Source: an uncultured Bacilli bacterium (GTDB lineage Bacteria; Bacillota_I; Bacilli_A; RFN20; CAG-826). From it: 64,000 bases of DNA. A program made the position numbers and the translations under genes. Shown one piece after another: positions 9,253 to 19,034 of this stretch. The stretch is taken from NCBI GenBank assembly GCA_934168325.1, contig CAKPNG010000003.1:1-64000 (forward strand). The letters are read 5' to 3'. The notes under the pieces were generated by a model that was given only the letters and a program-made list of their open reading frames with translations, ran no database searches and had not been told where the DNA came from. The stretch's first letter is position 1; each line of letters begins with the position of its first letter.

Positions 9253-10158
9253 ATGACTGGTTTTATTAGTTTAAAAAAGAAAAGATTAAGAAAAAGTATT
9301 AAAAAACCTACTGGTGATCGTGTATTTAATGGTTTAAATATCTTCTTTTTAGTTCTTTTTTGTTTAATAGTTATTATTCCTTTATTAAATTTAATTGCTT
9401 TTGCTTTTTCTACTGGTACTAGAAATAGTGAAGTTACTTTTTTACCAGTTGGATTTACATTTGATATGTTTTCTTATGTTATGAAGGACGTTGCTTTTTG
9501 GAGAAGTGCTTTAAATTCTGTTATTATCACAGTTTGTGTTACTTTCCTTTCTAATTTATTTATGGCAATGGCTGCTTATCCTTTATCTAAACCTGATTTT
9601 CCATTTAAAAAAGGTATCTTAACATTCTTTATTATCACAATGCTATTTAGTGCTGGTATTGTTCCTGCTGTTTTACTTTTAAGAGATTTAGGGTTATATG
9701 GAACTATTTGGGGTGTAATTATAATTTCTATTAATAATGTTTTTAATATGTTACTTTATAAATCTTTCTTTGAAGGATTACCTAAAGAAACTATTGAAGC
9801 AGCTGAAGTTGATGGGGTTAGTAATTTCCAAATGTTTATTAAGATAGTTTTACCAATGTCTTTACCTGTATTTGCTAGTTGTGCATTCTTTACAATTGTT
9901 GGTACATGGAATTCTTATAGTGGTGCTTTAATGTTTATTGGTACGACTAGTGATAAAGAAGCATTCTGGCCATTATCTTTATATATTTATAATTTATTAC
10001 AATATAGTCCATCTACTGATCCTACTAGTTTCTTAAATACTAATTTAACTAATGTTCAATCAGCATCAATTATTATTAGTGTTATTCCTATTTTAATTAT
10101 TTATCCATTTGTTATTAGATATATTAAATCTGGTATTACTTTAGGTAGTGAAAAGTGA
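9253..10158 (+). CDS. Sugar ABC transporter permease (LplC/MalG-type)
   Basis: A 301-residue permease, second half of the heterodimeric channel. The EAA loop reads EAAEVDGVSNFQMFIKIVLP, and the C-terminal helix ends in the typical YIKSGITLGSEK. The start lies directly behind the previous stop in a TAATATG junction without a ribosome site, which suggests coupled translation. It ends in TGA, one of the clear cases showing that TGA is a stop here. Substrate specificity cannot be read from the sequence. Confidence 0.9.
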   Translation: MTGFISLKKKRLRKSIKKPTGDRVFNGLNIFFLVLFCLIVIIPLLNLIAFAFSTGTRNSEVTFLPVGFTFDMFSYVMKDVAFWRSALNSVIITVCVTFLSNLFMAMAAYPLSKPDFPFKKGILTFFIITMLFSAGIVPAVLLLRDLGLYGTIWGVIIISINNVFNMLLYKSFFEGLPKETIEAAEVDGVSNFQMFIKIVLPMSLPVFASCAFFTIVGTWNSYSGALMFIGTTSDKEAFWPLSLYIYNLLQYSPSTDPTSFLNTNLTNVQSASIIISVIPILIIYPFVIRYIKSGITLGSEK

Positions 10159-10168
10159 GGATATAAAT

Positions 10169-11296
10169 ATGTATAGTGATTTAGAAAGAAACGAAATATT
10201 TTTAAAAGCTAAAGAAAGTGCACCTATTTATAATAATGATGATTTAATGTTTTATTATGCCTTAAATAAAGATTTATTTACTTTATATGGGACAGGTATT
10301 AAAGAAAAGAATACATATTATAGATTTTCTAATGAAGATATTAATAATATTGCTAAAGTAAGTGCTGATGTTAGTTTTTTAGCTACTCATAGTGCTGGTA
10401 TTAAATTAAGATTTAAGACTAATTTAAGAATTATAAGAATTAGAGTATTAGAAAATGGAATTCATGATATGCGTAATATGAATTTTATGGCACAATGTGG
10501 ATTTGATTTATATTCCAAAGAAGATGGTGACAAAAAATTTATTTATCAAAATACATCATTTCCTAATTATATAGATAATAAGAAATATATTGCTGATATT
10601 GGGTTATATAATGATAAAAAAGAACGTGATATATTAATTCATTTTCCATTATATTGTGGGGTTATTTATTTAGAAATTGGATTAGAAAAAGATGCAATTG
10701 TTAAACCTTCATTTTATGAAAATGAAGGTAAGATAGTATGCTATGGAACATCTATCTTACAAGGTGGATGTGTTTCTAGACCTGGACTTAATATTACTAA
10801 TGTATTAAGTAGAACATTTTCTAAAGATATTATTAATTATGGCTTTAGTGGAGCTGGATTAATGGAATTAGAGGTTGCAGAAATTATTAATAAAATTGAT
10901 GATATTGATTTATTAATAATTGATGCTGAAGCTAATGCTGGGTGTGATAAATGGATGTATGAAAATTTTGATATTTTCTTAAATGTATTTTATAAGAAAT
11001 ATCCTAATCTTCCTATTATTATTATGAATAAAACTCAAATGGCTATTGATTACCAATTTGAGAAAAATAAATTATTAAAAGAATTCTATGATGATTTTTT
11101 AATTAACAAAGTTAAAGAATATCAAGATAAAGGGAAAAATATTATTTTTATAAATAATTACAATCTATTTGATATTTATAAAAATAATTTTGCTGAATGC
11201 ACAGTTGATGGGGTTCATCCAAATGATCTAGGAATGTATCTATTAACTAATAATTATATAAAAGCAATTAAACAAATTACTAATAAAAACTATTAG
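10169..11296 (+). CDS. Cytosolic SGNH/GDSL esterase with GxDLY N-terminal domain
   Basis: A 375-residue predicted carbohydrate esterase or deacetylase with no signal peptide. The N-terminal jelly-roll domain carries GFDLY (111-115), the hallmark of the GxDLY domain that accompanies GDSL_3-type lipases. The SGNH domain has nucleophile Ser195 in YGTSILQGG, an oxyanion Gly block NYGFSGAG and Asp347-x-x-His350 in DGVHPND. The Ser-Asp-His triad is therefore complete. The ATG at 10169 is preferred because GTGAGG (10155-10160) precedes it. An upstream GTG at 10148 would overlap the permease gene. It probably removes acetyl groups from imported sugars before the glycosidases act. Confidence 0.8.
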   Translation: MYSDLERNEIFLKAKESAPIYNNDDLMFYYALNKDLFTLYGTGIKEKNTYYRFSNEDINNIAKVSADVSFLATHSAGIKLRFKTNLRIIRIRVLENGIHDMRNMNFMAQCGFDLYSKEDGDKKFIYQNTSFPNYIDNKKYIADIGLYNDKKERDILIHFPLYCGVIYLEIGLEKDAIVKPSFYENEGKIVCYGTSILQGGCVSRPGLNITNVLSRTFSKDIINYGFSGAGLMELEVAEIINKIDDIDLLIIDAEANAGCDKWMYENFDIFLNVFYKKYPNLPIIIMNKTQMAIDYQFEKNKLLKEFYDDFLINKVKEYQDKGKNIIFINNYNLFDIYKNNFAECTVDGVHPNDLGMYLLTNNYIKAIKQITNKNY

Positions 11297-11319
11297 ATGA
11301 ATGAAAAAAAGGAGAATAT

Positions 11320-12822
11320 ATGAAGATCGTATTATTGCCTTTAGATGAAAGGCCATGCAATTACCTATATCCTAAAGAGTTACCTCTACAAAAAAATGTC
11401 AATATTGTTACACCAACAAAAGATATTTTAAGCTTAAAAAAAGATGTTTGTAATATTGATAAAATTTCTGATTGGCTTAAAAAAGAATGTTTTGATGCTG
11501 ATTTTGCAGTGATTTCTTTAGATACACTCCTTTTTGGAGGTATTATACCTAGTAGATTACACCATCAAAGTTATGAAGAATTATGTGAAAAAATTAAAGT
11601 ATTAGAAGATATTAAAAATGTTAATAAAAACATTAAAATTTATTGTAATGAACTTATAATGCGTTGCCCTTCATATTCTTTAAGTGATGAAGAACCATTC
11701 TATTTTGATGAATGTGGAAAAGAAATATTTGAATTAGGTGGAATAATAGATAAAGAAGAACAAGGTATAATTGAAATTAATTCACCTAGAAAAATGGAAT
11801 TATTAAATATTATTAAAAAAGAATATTTAGATGATTTTTTATCTCGTAGAGATATAAATATTAAAATATTGTTACATAATTTAGATTACGTTAATAAGGG
11901 TATCATTGACTTTTTTGTAATACCACAAGATGATTGTAGTGAATTTGGATTTCCTTCAAAAGATCAAAGATTAGTTAAAGCAAAAATTAAAAATGATAAT
12001 TTATTTAATAATGTAATTATGTATCCTGGAGCTGATGAAATTGGCTTAACTTTAATTACTAGAGCAATTAATATTTATAATAATTATAGACCTAAAGTCT
12101 TTGTTAATTATTGTTCTGAATTAGGAAAAAATGCTATTCCAATGTTTGAAGATCGACCAATTTCAGAGACTATTAAATATCATTTATTTAGTACTAATTG
12201 TCTAGAAGTTTATTCTTTAATGGAAGCTGATTGTGTATTAAATATTAATTCTGGTAGTGAATTTGTTCCTAAATGGGATAATAGAAAAGAATTAATATTT
12301 GGTAAAAATAGAAATTTATTAGCGTTTATAGATTTTATTAAATATGCTTTAAATAATAATAAAATAGTTGGTATTGCTGATGTTTGTTATTGTAATGAAG
12401 CTGATAAAGAATTAATGAATTTATTAAAAGATGATAATTTATTATTAAAAATTCATTCTTATGCTGGATGGAATACTTCAAGTAATACTTTAGGTACAAC
12501 AATTGCTAATATGATAAGTTATTATTATTCGAAAGATGAAATTAATAAGAATTATAGTCTTATTTATCGTTATTTAGATGATTATATTTATATGGGTATA
12601 GTTAGAGATATTATTAATAATAAAATAGTTGATTTAAATAATGGTATTACTAGATTTAATTTAAAATCTGACACTAAAGAATTTGAAGAACTTAGTAAAG
12701 ATTTAATTATAAAAGAAGCTAATAAATTTGGTATTAATGTAGATAAATATTTTAAGAAATTTGATGTTTCTTTTATATGGAATAGAACTTTTGAGATCGA
12801 ATTTGATACCGAAAGGATATAA
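11320..12822 (+). CDS. DUF4127 family protein
   Basis: A 500-residue soluble protein. The opening MKIVLLPLDERPCNYLYP is the signature start of DUF4127, and the length fits that family. The biochemical function of the family is unknown to me. It has no signal peptide or membrane segment. Conserved-looking polar motifs include the early DERP, YCNELIMRCPSYS and YPGADEIGLTL. In low-GC bacteria such genes lie beside glycoside hydrolases and sugar importers, as here between an esterase and a ROK kinase. A role in sugar hydrolysis or modification is likely but unproven. An AAAGGAG ribosome site precedes the ATG. Confidence 0.75.
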   Translation: MKIVLLPLDERPCNYLYPKELPLQKNVNIVTPTKDILSLKKDVCNIDKISDWLKKECFDADFAVISLDTLLFGGIIPSRLHHQSYEELCEKIKVLEDIKNVNKNIKIYCNELIMRCPSYSLSDEEPFYFDECGKEIFELGGIIDKEEQGIIEINSPRKMELLNIIKKEYLDDFLSRRDINIKILLHNLDYVNKGIIDFFVIPQDDCSEFGFPSKDQRLVKAKIKNDNLFNNVIMYPGADEIGLTLITRAINIYNNYRPKVFVNYCSELGKNAIPMFEDRPISETIKYHLFSTNCLEVYSLMEADCVLNINSGSEFVPKWDNRKELIFGKNRNLLAFIDFIKYALNNNKIVGIADVCYCNEADKELMNLLKDDNLLLKIHSYAGWNTSSNTLGTTIANMISYYYSKDEINKNYSLIYRYLDDYIYMGIVRDIINNKIVDLNNGITRFNLKSDTKEFEELSKDLIIKEANKFGINVDKYFKKFDVSFIWNRTFEIEFDTERI

Positions 12823-12827
12823 ATAAA

Positions 12828-13691
12828 ATGAATTCTATTTGCTTAGATATCGGTGGTACATCAATTAAAGGTGGATATTTTTCTAATAATAATTTGTTAG
12901 AAACTTTTTCTATTCCTAGTAATGGTAAATTAGGAAGAGTAGAAATACTAAAATCTATTGATTTTATTATGAATGAAATTATTAAGAAATATCCTCATTT
13001 TGATTATATTGGTATATCTAGTGCAGGTAATATTGATTATAAAAACGGTATATGTATATATGCTAGTAATAATTTAAAAGATTGGACTAATTTTAATATT
13101 AAAGAATATTTTAATGATAAATATCATAAATTAGTATTTGTTGAAAATGATGCAGTATGTGCTTTACTTGGTGAAATTTATCCTACTTATTTAGATAAGA
13201 CAATATTTATGATAACTTTAGGAACTGGAGTAGGTGCTACTTTATATAAAGATAAGAAAATATATTATGGTAATGATTTTGATTTAGGTAAATTTGCTCA
13301 TCATATTATTAAAGATAATGGTAATTTATGTGATTGTGGGAATAAAGGATGTGCTGAAAAAGAAATAAGTGCTACTGGATTAAAAGTAATTATTAATAAA
13401 GTTTTTAATAAAGAAATTAGTATTATTGAATTATTTAATTTATTTAGAAATAAAGATATATTAGCTAAAAAGGTATTAGATGAATATTTTTATTATTTAA
13501 AGAAATATTTAGATTATATTATTAATGATATTGAAGTTGATCATATTATTATTGGTGGTGGACTTATTAATTCTAAAGATGTTTTTGAGTTATATTTAGA
13601 TTCATATAAAGATATAATAATATATGCAGTTAATGGTAATAATGCTGGCATTATTGGTGCTAATTTATTAATTAATAGAGAGGTATTATGA
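12828..13691 (+). CDS. ROK family sugar kinase, possible N-acetylmannosamine or glucose kinase
   Basis: A 287-residue ATP-dependent sugar kinase of the cytosol. The N-terminal phosphate-binding loop LDIGGTSIKGG (6-16), the catalytic Asp108 in ENDA, a second phosphate loop LGTGVGA (131-137) and the ROK zinc site Cys168-x-Cys170-x4-Cys175 with His158/159 are all present. It is somewhat shorter than the typical 300-320 residues. NanE is encoded in the same operon, so N-acetylmannosamine is a plausible substrate (NanK-like role). Glucose from the GH31 enzyme is the alternative. It overlaps the next gene by ATGA. Confidence 0.85.
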   Translation: MNSICLDIGGTSIKGGYFSNNNLLETFSIPSNGKLGRVEILKSIDFIMNEIIKKYPHFDYIGISSAGNIDYKNGICIYASNNLKDWTNFNIKEYFNDKYHKLVFVENDAVCALLGEIYPTYLDKTIFMITLGTGVGATLYKDKKIYYGNDFDLGKFAHHIIKDNGNLCDCGNKGCAEKEISATGLKVIINKVFNKEISIIELFNLFRNKDILAKKVLDEYFYYLKKYLDYIINDIEVDHIIIGGGLINSKDVFELYLDSYKDIIIYAVNGNNAGIIGANLLINREVL

Positions 13692-15523
13692 TTAATTTAA
13701 ATAAGAGTATAAATGAATTAAAAATTGAATTTGGTGAAAATTCTTTTTTTAAGGCTAATCCAAATATAAAAATAATTAATACTAGTAGTAATGAATGTTT
13801 TTATAATAAATATAAAAATGAATTAATTATAAAAACTAATGATAATTCAATGATTTTTAGATTAATTTATGAAACATTTAATTATGATTTCTCTAATGAT
13901 TTTTATATTAAATTAACTAAGAAAATTGATAAATTATCAATTATGGTTGATATGGCTAGAAATAATGTTCTTAAAGTAGATACGATTAAGAAACTTATTA
14001 GATATTTAGCTATTATGGGCTATTCTAAATTTAAAATTTATTTAGAAGATGTATTTGATGTTATCCATGAACCTTATTTTGGCTATCTTAGAGGAAAATA
14101 TAATAAAGAAGAATTAATAGAAGTAGTTGATTATGCTTCAATATTTGGTATTGAAGTTATTCCTTGTATTCAAACATTAGCTCATTTAAATTGTTTACAA
14201 TTTTTCTGTATGTATCGTTGGAATTTTGATATTGATGATATTTTACTTGTTGATAGTGATATTACTATTAGATTAATCACTAATATGATTAAAACTTTAA
14301 AAGATATATTTAAAACTGATGTAATTAATATTGGAATGGATGAAGCTCATCATTTAGGAAGAGGGCAATATTTAGATAAATATGGTTATGAAGATCGTTT
14401 TAAAATATTTGCTCATCATTTAAATAAAGTATTAGAGATTGCTAAAAAATATGGATTTAAATGTGAAATGTGGAGTGATATGTTCTTTGATAATACTTAT
14501 TATAGCGGAGAAGATACTAAAAAGCATAATTACTTAAAAGATATCGATAAAGATTTAACTTTAATTTATTGGGATTATAATGCTAATGATATTAATTATT
14601 TTGATAAAAAGATAAAACAACATTTAGAAATAACTAAAAATATTAGTGTAGCTGGTGGAGCTTGGAAATGGTTAGGACATGCTCCAAATAATACATATAG
14701 TATTGTCAATTTAAAAAACTTTATTGAAGCATCTTATAAAAATAAAATTAAAGATTTTATGATAACTTGTTGGGGTGATAATGGTGGCGAAGCTTCTATA
14801 TTCTCTATATTACCAAGTTTATCGTATGCATCAAATTTCAATTATTTTGAAATAAAAGACTGCAGAAACCACTTATTTTATGAGTTATCTACTTTAAAAT
14901 TTGATGATTTTATGAAACTAGATTATGTAAATAAAACTAGAGAAGAATTTAATAAAGATGATTTAAATTCTTTAAGTAGAATTTATTTATATAATGATTT
15001 ATTATTAGGAGTATATGATACATGTGTCAATGATAATCAATCAACGATATATAAAAATGTATCTATAGAATTAGCGATTTTTAAAGATAATAATAAATTT
15101 GGATATATATTTGATACTTTAAGTAAACTAGCTGATTTATTATCTATAAAAGTAGATCTAGGTATAAAACTTAGAAAAGCTTATAAAGATAAAAATGAAA
15201 ATGAACTTAAGAACATGATTAATTTATTAGATGAATTAGATAATAAAATCGATATATTTTATGATGCTTTTTATTATCAATGGAATAAAGAAAGCAAAAG
15301 CAATGGATTTGATGTCCAAGATTTAAGAATCGGAGGGATTAAGCAAAGAATAAAGACGGCAAAAAGAAAAATTAATGATTATTTAGATAAAAAAATAACA
15401 AATATTGAAGAATTGGAGGAAGATTTACTAGATTTTTATGGTCAAGTTGATAACTATTTTAAACCTATTTCTATAGTTGATTCACGTTATCGCCATATGT
15501 GCTCAGTAAATGTTAATGATTAA
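13688..15523 (+). CDS. GH20 beta-N-acetylhexosaminidase (GH20C-like, intracellular)
   Basis: A 611-residue glycoside hydrolase that should release terminal beta-linked GlcNAc or GalNAc. The GH20 catalytic Asp-Glu pair is Asp218-Glu219 in NIGMDEAHHLGRG. The later barrel strands CEMWSDMFF and LIYWDYN, and the Trp pair in GGAWKWLGHAPNN, fit the substrate pocket. There is no signal peptide, and the motif set resembles the cytosolic GH20C type of streptococci. The C-terminal part (about 430-600) is a helical bundle. The start overlaps the kinase gene by ATGA after a GAGAGG ribosome site. It works on oligosaccharides already imported. Confidence 0.9.
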   Translation: MINLNKSINELKIEFGENSFFKANPNIKIINTSSNECFYNKYKNELIIKTNDNSMIFRLIYETFNYDFSNDFYIKLTKKIDKLSIMVDMARNNVLKVDTIKKLIRYLAIMGYSKFKIYLEDVFDVIHEPYFGYLRGKYNKEELIEVVDYASIFGIEVIPCIQTLAHLNCLQFFCMYRWNFDIDDILLVDSDITIRLITNMIKTLKDIFKTDVINIGMDEAHHLGRGQYLDKYGYEDRFKIFAHHLNKVLEIAKKYGFKCEMWSDMFFDNTYYSGEDTKKHNYLKDIDKDLTLIYWDYNANDINYFDKKIKQHLEITKNISVAGGAWKWLGHAPNNTYSIVNLKNFIEASYKNKIKDFMITCWGDNGGEASIFSILPSLSYASNFNYFEIKDCRNHLFYELSTLKFDDFMKLDYVNKTREEFNKDDLNSLSRIYLYNDLLLGVYDTCVNDNQSTIYKNVSIELAIFKDNNKFGYIFDTLSKLADLLSIKVDLGIKLRKAYKDKNENELKNMINLLDELDNKIDIFYDAFYYQWNKESKSNGFDVQDLRIGGIKQRIKTAKRKINDYLDKKITNIEELEEDLLDFYGQVDNYFKPISIVDSRYRHMCSVNVND

Positions 15524-15524
15524 T

Positions 15525-17738
15525 ATGATTAAATATGTACAAAACAAAAATATTGTCAATGTAAGTAATAATTTAGATGCTATTAACTTAGAATTTTTTA
15601 GTAATGGAACTATTAGAATTTTTAAAGAGAAAAACTCGACTAAGTTATATGAATTAGCTTTTCCTAAGAAATTTTTAAAGTTTAATGTTTCTCAAAATAA
15701 TAATGAAATAGCTATTGAATATTTGAATTATAGATTTATTATAAATGGAAAATTAGAAATAAAAGTTGAGAATAGCAATGATATTATTTTAAATATCGAC
15801 TTTTCTACTAAATTTTGTGATGTAGAAAAACGTAATTATTATTCTACAGTATTAAATATTAACGAAGATTCATATGTTTTTGGCCTTGGTGATAAGATGG
15901 GATTTTTAGACAAAAAAGGTTATTATTATGAATCTCATTCAACTGATGATCCAACTCATCAAGATGAATTATATCCTGCTTTATATAAGTCAATTAATTA
16001 TATTTTGTTTGAAAACAATAAGCATTATTTCTCTATATTTTTACCAAGTACTTTTAGATATACTTTTGATGTTTGTAAAACTAATTTAGATAAAGTAATT
16101 ATTAACAATTTTGACAGTGCTAATGATTTATTCTTATTTTTAGGAAATAATCCAAAAGAAGTTACAAGAATATATAGTGATTTAGTTGGACATCCATATT
16201 TTATTAGTTTAAAAACTTTAGGATATCATCAATCAAGATGGTCATATGAAAATGAAGAAATGGTGATGGATGTTTATAATAAATTTAAACAATATAATTT
16301 GCCATTAGATTATATTCATTTAGACATTCATTATATGGATGGATATAGAGATTTTACATATGATAAGAATAGTTTTTCTAATCTTAAGAATTTAACGGAT
16401 TTTTTGAAAAAGGATAATGTTGGAATAATTGCTATTAATGATGCTGCAATTAAAGTCGATGAAAATTTTGATATATATAGATATATAATCGATAATAAAT
16501 TAGTTGGAACTCTTAAAAATAAACCTTATGTTAATGTAGTTTGGCCAGGAGATAGTGTATTCCCAAGTTATATTGATCCAAAATGTAGAGAATATTTTGA
16601 AAATAAAGCTAGTGATTTTATAAAAGAAACAGGTATAAGCGGTATTTGGAATGATATGAATGAACCTGCTTCATTTAAGGGTGAATTACCAAATAATGTT
16701 ATATTTAAAAATAGTAATAAAAAGATCACTCATGCTGAAATTCATAATATTTATGCTGAACACATGGTTAAATGCTTTACTAATGTCTTTAAAAAAGATG
16801 ATTTAAGACCATTTAATTTTTCTAGAGCTGGTTTTGCTACTACTAGTAAGTATGCATTTTGTTGGAATGGTGATAATTTCTCTTTATGGCACCATTTAAA
16901 ATATTCTATTACCCAATCTTTAAGTTTATCATTATCTAATTTTATGTATAATGGCGATGATATTGGAGGATTTGGAGGAGATTCTAATAAAGAATTATTA
17001 TTAAGATGGTTAGAAGCGAATTTATTTTTACCATTTTTAAGAAATCACTCAACTATAAATAGTAAGCATCAAGAACCTTATGCTTTTGATGAATATACTA
17101 TTAAAACATATAAAAAATTCTTAGATATTCGTTATAAATTTATCTCTTATTTATATGATTTAGCTTATCGAATGAATAAATATGGAGAATTGATGTCTAG
17201 ACCTTTATTTTATAATTATCCATTTGATAAAGAATGCTTAAAAATAAATGATCAATATATGGTTGGTGATAATTTATTAGTTGCTCCTATTATTGATAAA
17301 TCTATGACTACTAGAGTTGTATATTTACCTGAAGGATATTGGATTAATTATTTCACTAATGAAGAATTTAAAGGTAATCAATATATCGTTTGTAATGCTA
17401 ATTTAGATGAATCTATATATTTTATTAAAAAAGATTCAATTATCGTTAATTATGAAAATTTACTTCATATAAATAAAAAAGAAATTACTGAATTAGTAAT
17501 TCATCTATATGGAAATAAAGGTGAATATATTAATTATGAAGATGATGGGGAGTCATTAAATTATCAAAAAGAAGAATACAATCTTTATAAAATTAAGTTT
17601 AATAAAAATAAATTTAGTTTAGATACAGTTCATAAAAAATATGTATCTAATTATAAAACCATAAAGATTATTAAAGATGGTAAAGAAAAAGTAATAGCAT
17701 TTGATTATAAAATAAATATTAATTTGGAGGATTTATAA
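15525..17738 (+). CDS. GH31 alpha-glucosidase family protein
   Basis: A 737-residue cytosolic glycoside hydrolase. The GH31 nucleophile is Asp377 in GIWNDMNEPASF. The acid/base is probably Asp450 in CWNGDN, preceded by the SRAGFATTSKYA block. GDDIGGFGG and RNHS complete the family pattern. A beta-sandwich N-terminal domain and a C-terminal beta domain flank the barrel. In-frame ATGs at 15510 and 15516 also exist. The one at 15525 is chosen because it forms the same TAATATG stop/start junction used at 9249, 19031 and 50292. Activity could be alpha-glucosidase or alpha-xylosidase; the sequence alone does not decide. Confidence 0.9.
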   Translation: MIKYVQNKNIVNVSNNLDAINLEFFSNGTIRIFKEKNSTKLYELAFPKKFLKFNVSQNNNEIAIEYLNYRFIINGKLEIKVENSNDIILNIDFSTKFCDVEKRNYYSTVLNINEDSYVFGLGDKMGFLDKKGYYYESHSTDDPTHQDELYPALYKSINYILFENNKHYFSIFLPSTFRYTFDVCKTNLDKVIINNFDSANDLFLFLGNNPKEVTRIYSDLVGHPYFISLKTLGYHQSRWSYENEEMVMDVYNKFKQYNLPLDYIHLDIHYMDGYRDFTYDKNSFSNLKNLTDFLKKDNVGIIAINDAAIKVDENFDIYRYIIDNKLVGTLKNKPYVNVVWPGDSVFPSYIDPKCREYFENKASDFIKETGISGIWNDMNEPASFKGELPNNVIFKNSNKKITHAEIHNIYAEHMVKCFTNVFKKDDLRPFNFSRAGFATTSKYAFCWNGDNFSLWHHLKYSITQSLSLSLSNFMYNGDDIGGFGGDSNKELLLRWLEANLFLPFLRNHSTINSKHQEPYAFDEYTIKTYKKFLDIRYKFISYLYDLAYRMNKYGELMSRPLFYNYPFDKECLKINDQYMVGDNLLVAPIIDKSMTTRVVYLPEGYWINYFTNEEFKGNQYIVCNANLDESIYFIKKDSIIVNYENLLHINKKEITELVIHLYGNKGEYINYEDDGESLNYQKEEYNLYKIKFNKNKFSLDTVHKKYVSNYKTIKIIKDGKEKVIAFDYKININLEDL

Positions 17739-17740
17739 AT

Positions 17741-19033
17741 ATGAAATGTGTTAATGTTGCAATATTTGGCTTAGGTAATAGAGGTAATACTTATGGGGAA
17801 TTAGCTCTTATTAAATCTAATAAAATGAAAGTTGTTCAAATTGTAGACAATAATGAGACAGCTTTAAATTATGCAAAAAACTTATATAAATTAAATGATG
17901 AAGATTGTTTTTCTAGTTTTGAGAAATGGTTAAAAGCTCCTAAAAAGGCTGATGCAGTCATTAATTGTACAATGGACCAATATCACATCGAAACAACAAT
18001 GCCATTATTTAAATTGGGATATGATGTATTACTAGAAAAACCAATTTGTAATAATCCAGAAGAATTAGTAATGTTAATGAATGAATCAAAAAAATACAAT
18101 AAAGTATTAATGATTTGTCACGTTTTAAGATATACTCCATTTTATTCACGTATTAAAAAGATAATTGATTCTAAAGAATTAGGTGATTTAGTAAGTATTG
18201 AAATGGCAGAACACGTTTACACTCCTCATATGATGTCAAGTTATGTTAGAGGAAAATGGAGAAGCGAAAAGGAATGTGGTAGTGCAATGATTATGGCTAA
18301 ATGCTGTCATGATACTGACTTAATGTGCTGGCTTAATAATGGAGATAAACCAGATTATGTTTCAAGTTTTGGAAGAAGAAGTGTTTTTGTTCCTAAAAAT
18401 AAACCAAGCGATGCTACTGATAGATGTTTGACTTGTCCACATAAAGAAACTTGTAGATATTCTTGCTATTTTTACTTATTAAATAAAGCTCAAGATCCAA
18501 TTGTATTTAATAATGCAGTTCCTGGAAAAAGATGGGATGAAGTTACAGTAGAAGATAAGACAAAAGTATTTATGGAATCTCCTACATTAGGAAGATGTGC
18601 TTTTGATGGTCCTCAAGATTTAGTCGATCATCAAATGACTATTGTTGACTTTAATAATGGTGTAACTTGCTCACTTGCTATGATTGGTGGAACTTCTTAT
18701 CCATGTCGTACAATTCATATAATTTTAACTAATGGTGAAATCTTTGGAACGTTCGAATCTAATAAAATAACCACCAGAAAGTACATAAAAGAAAAGTTTT
18801 CTAGAGAAACTAAGAATATTTATTTAGGTGATGTTGGTAAAGGTCATGGTGGTGGAGATATCCGATTAGTAGAAGATTTCATTGACTATTTAAGAACAAG
18901 AAAATTGTCGATTTCTCAAACTAATATTGATACTTCAATCGATGGACATTTGGTTGGAATGGCCGCTGATTTAAGTGATAAAAATAGAAGAACCGTCGAA
19001 ATAAGTGAAGATAGAAGGTTAATTTTAAAATAA
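17741..19033 (+). CDS. Gfo/Idh/MocA oxidoreductase with four-cysteine insert
   Basis: A 430-residue NAD(P)-dependent sugar oxidoreductase. The Rossmann loop is FGLGNRG (about 9-15), the conserved Lys is in LEKPI, and the catalytic His is probably in KCCHDTDLM. In the C-terminal domain a cysteine cluster CLTCPHKETCRYSC is inserted and may bind a metal. That cluster is found only in some subfamilies. A TGGAGG ribosome site precedes the ATG. Next to NanE and the ROK kinase it may oxidise or epimerise an amino sugar or anhydro-sugar. A glycosidase-like NAD-dependent activity, as in GH109 relatives, is also possible. Confidence 0.85.
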   Translation: MKCVNVAIFGLGNRGNTYGELALIKSNKMKVVQIVDNNETALNYAKNLYKLNDEDCFSSFEKWLKAPKKADAVINCTMDQYHIETTMPLFKLGYDVLLEKPICNNPEELVMLMNESKKYNKVLMICHVLRYTPFYSRIKKIIDSKELGDLVSIEMAEHVYTPHMMSSYVRGKWRSEKECGSAMIMAKCCHDTDLMCWLNNGDKPDYVSSFGRRSVFVPKNKPSDATDRCLTCPHKETCRYSCYFYLLNKAQDPIVFNNAVPGKRWDEVTVEDKTKVFMESPTLGRCAFDGPQDLVDHQMTIVDFNNGVTCSLAMIGGTSYPCRTIHIILTNGEIFGTFESNKITTRKYIKEKFSRETKNIYLGDVGKGHGGGDIRLVEDFIDYLRTRKLSISQTNIDTSIDGHLVGMAADLSDKNRRTVEISEDRRLILK

Positions 19034-19034
19034 T

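Noticed and set aside
10156..10158. TGA recoded as tryptophan, as in some Mollicutes
   Set aside because: TGA ends several genes in ATGA overlaps (13691, 30034, 53309) and here, and Trp is consistently TGG.
18740..18770. TTCGAATC resembling a tRNA T-loop
   Set aside because: It lies inside the oxidoreductase gene and has no acceptor stem or anticodon arm around it.
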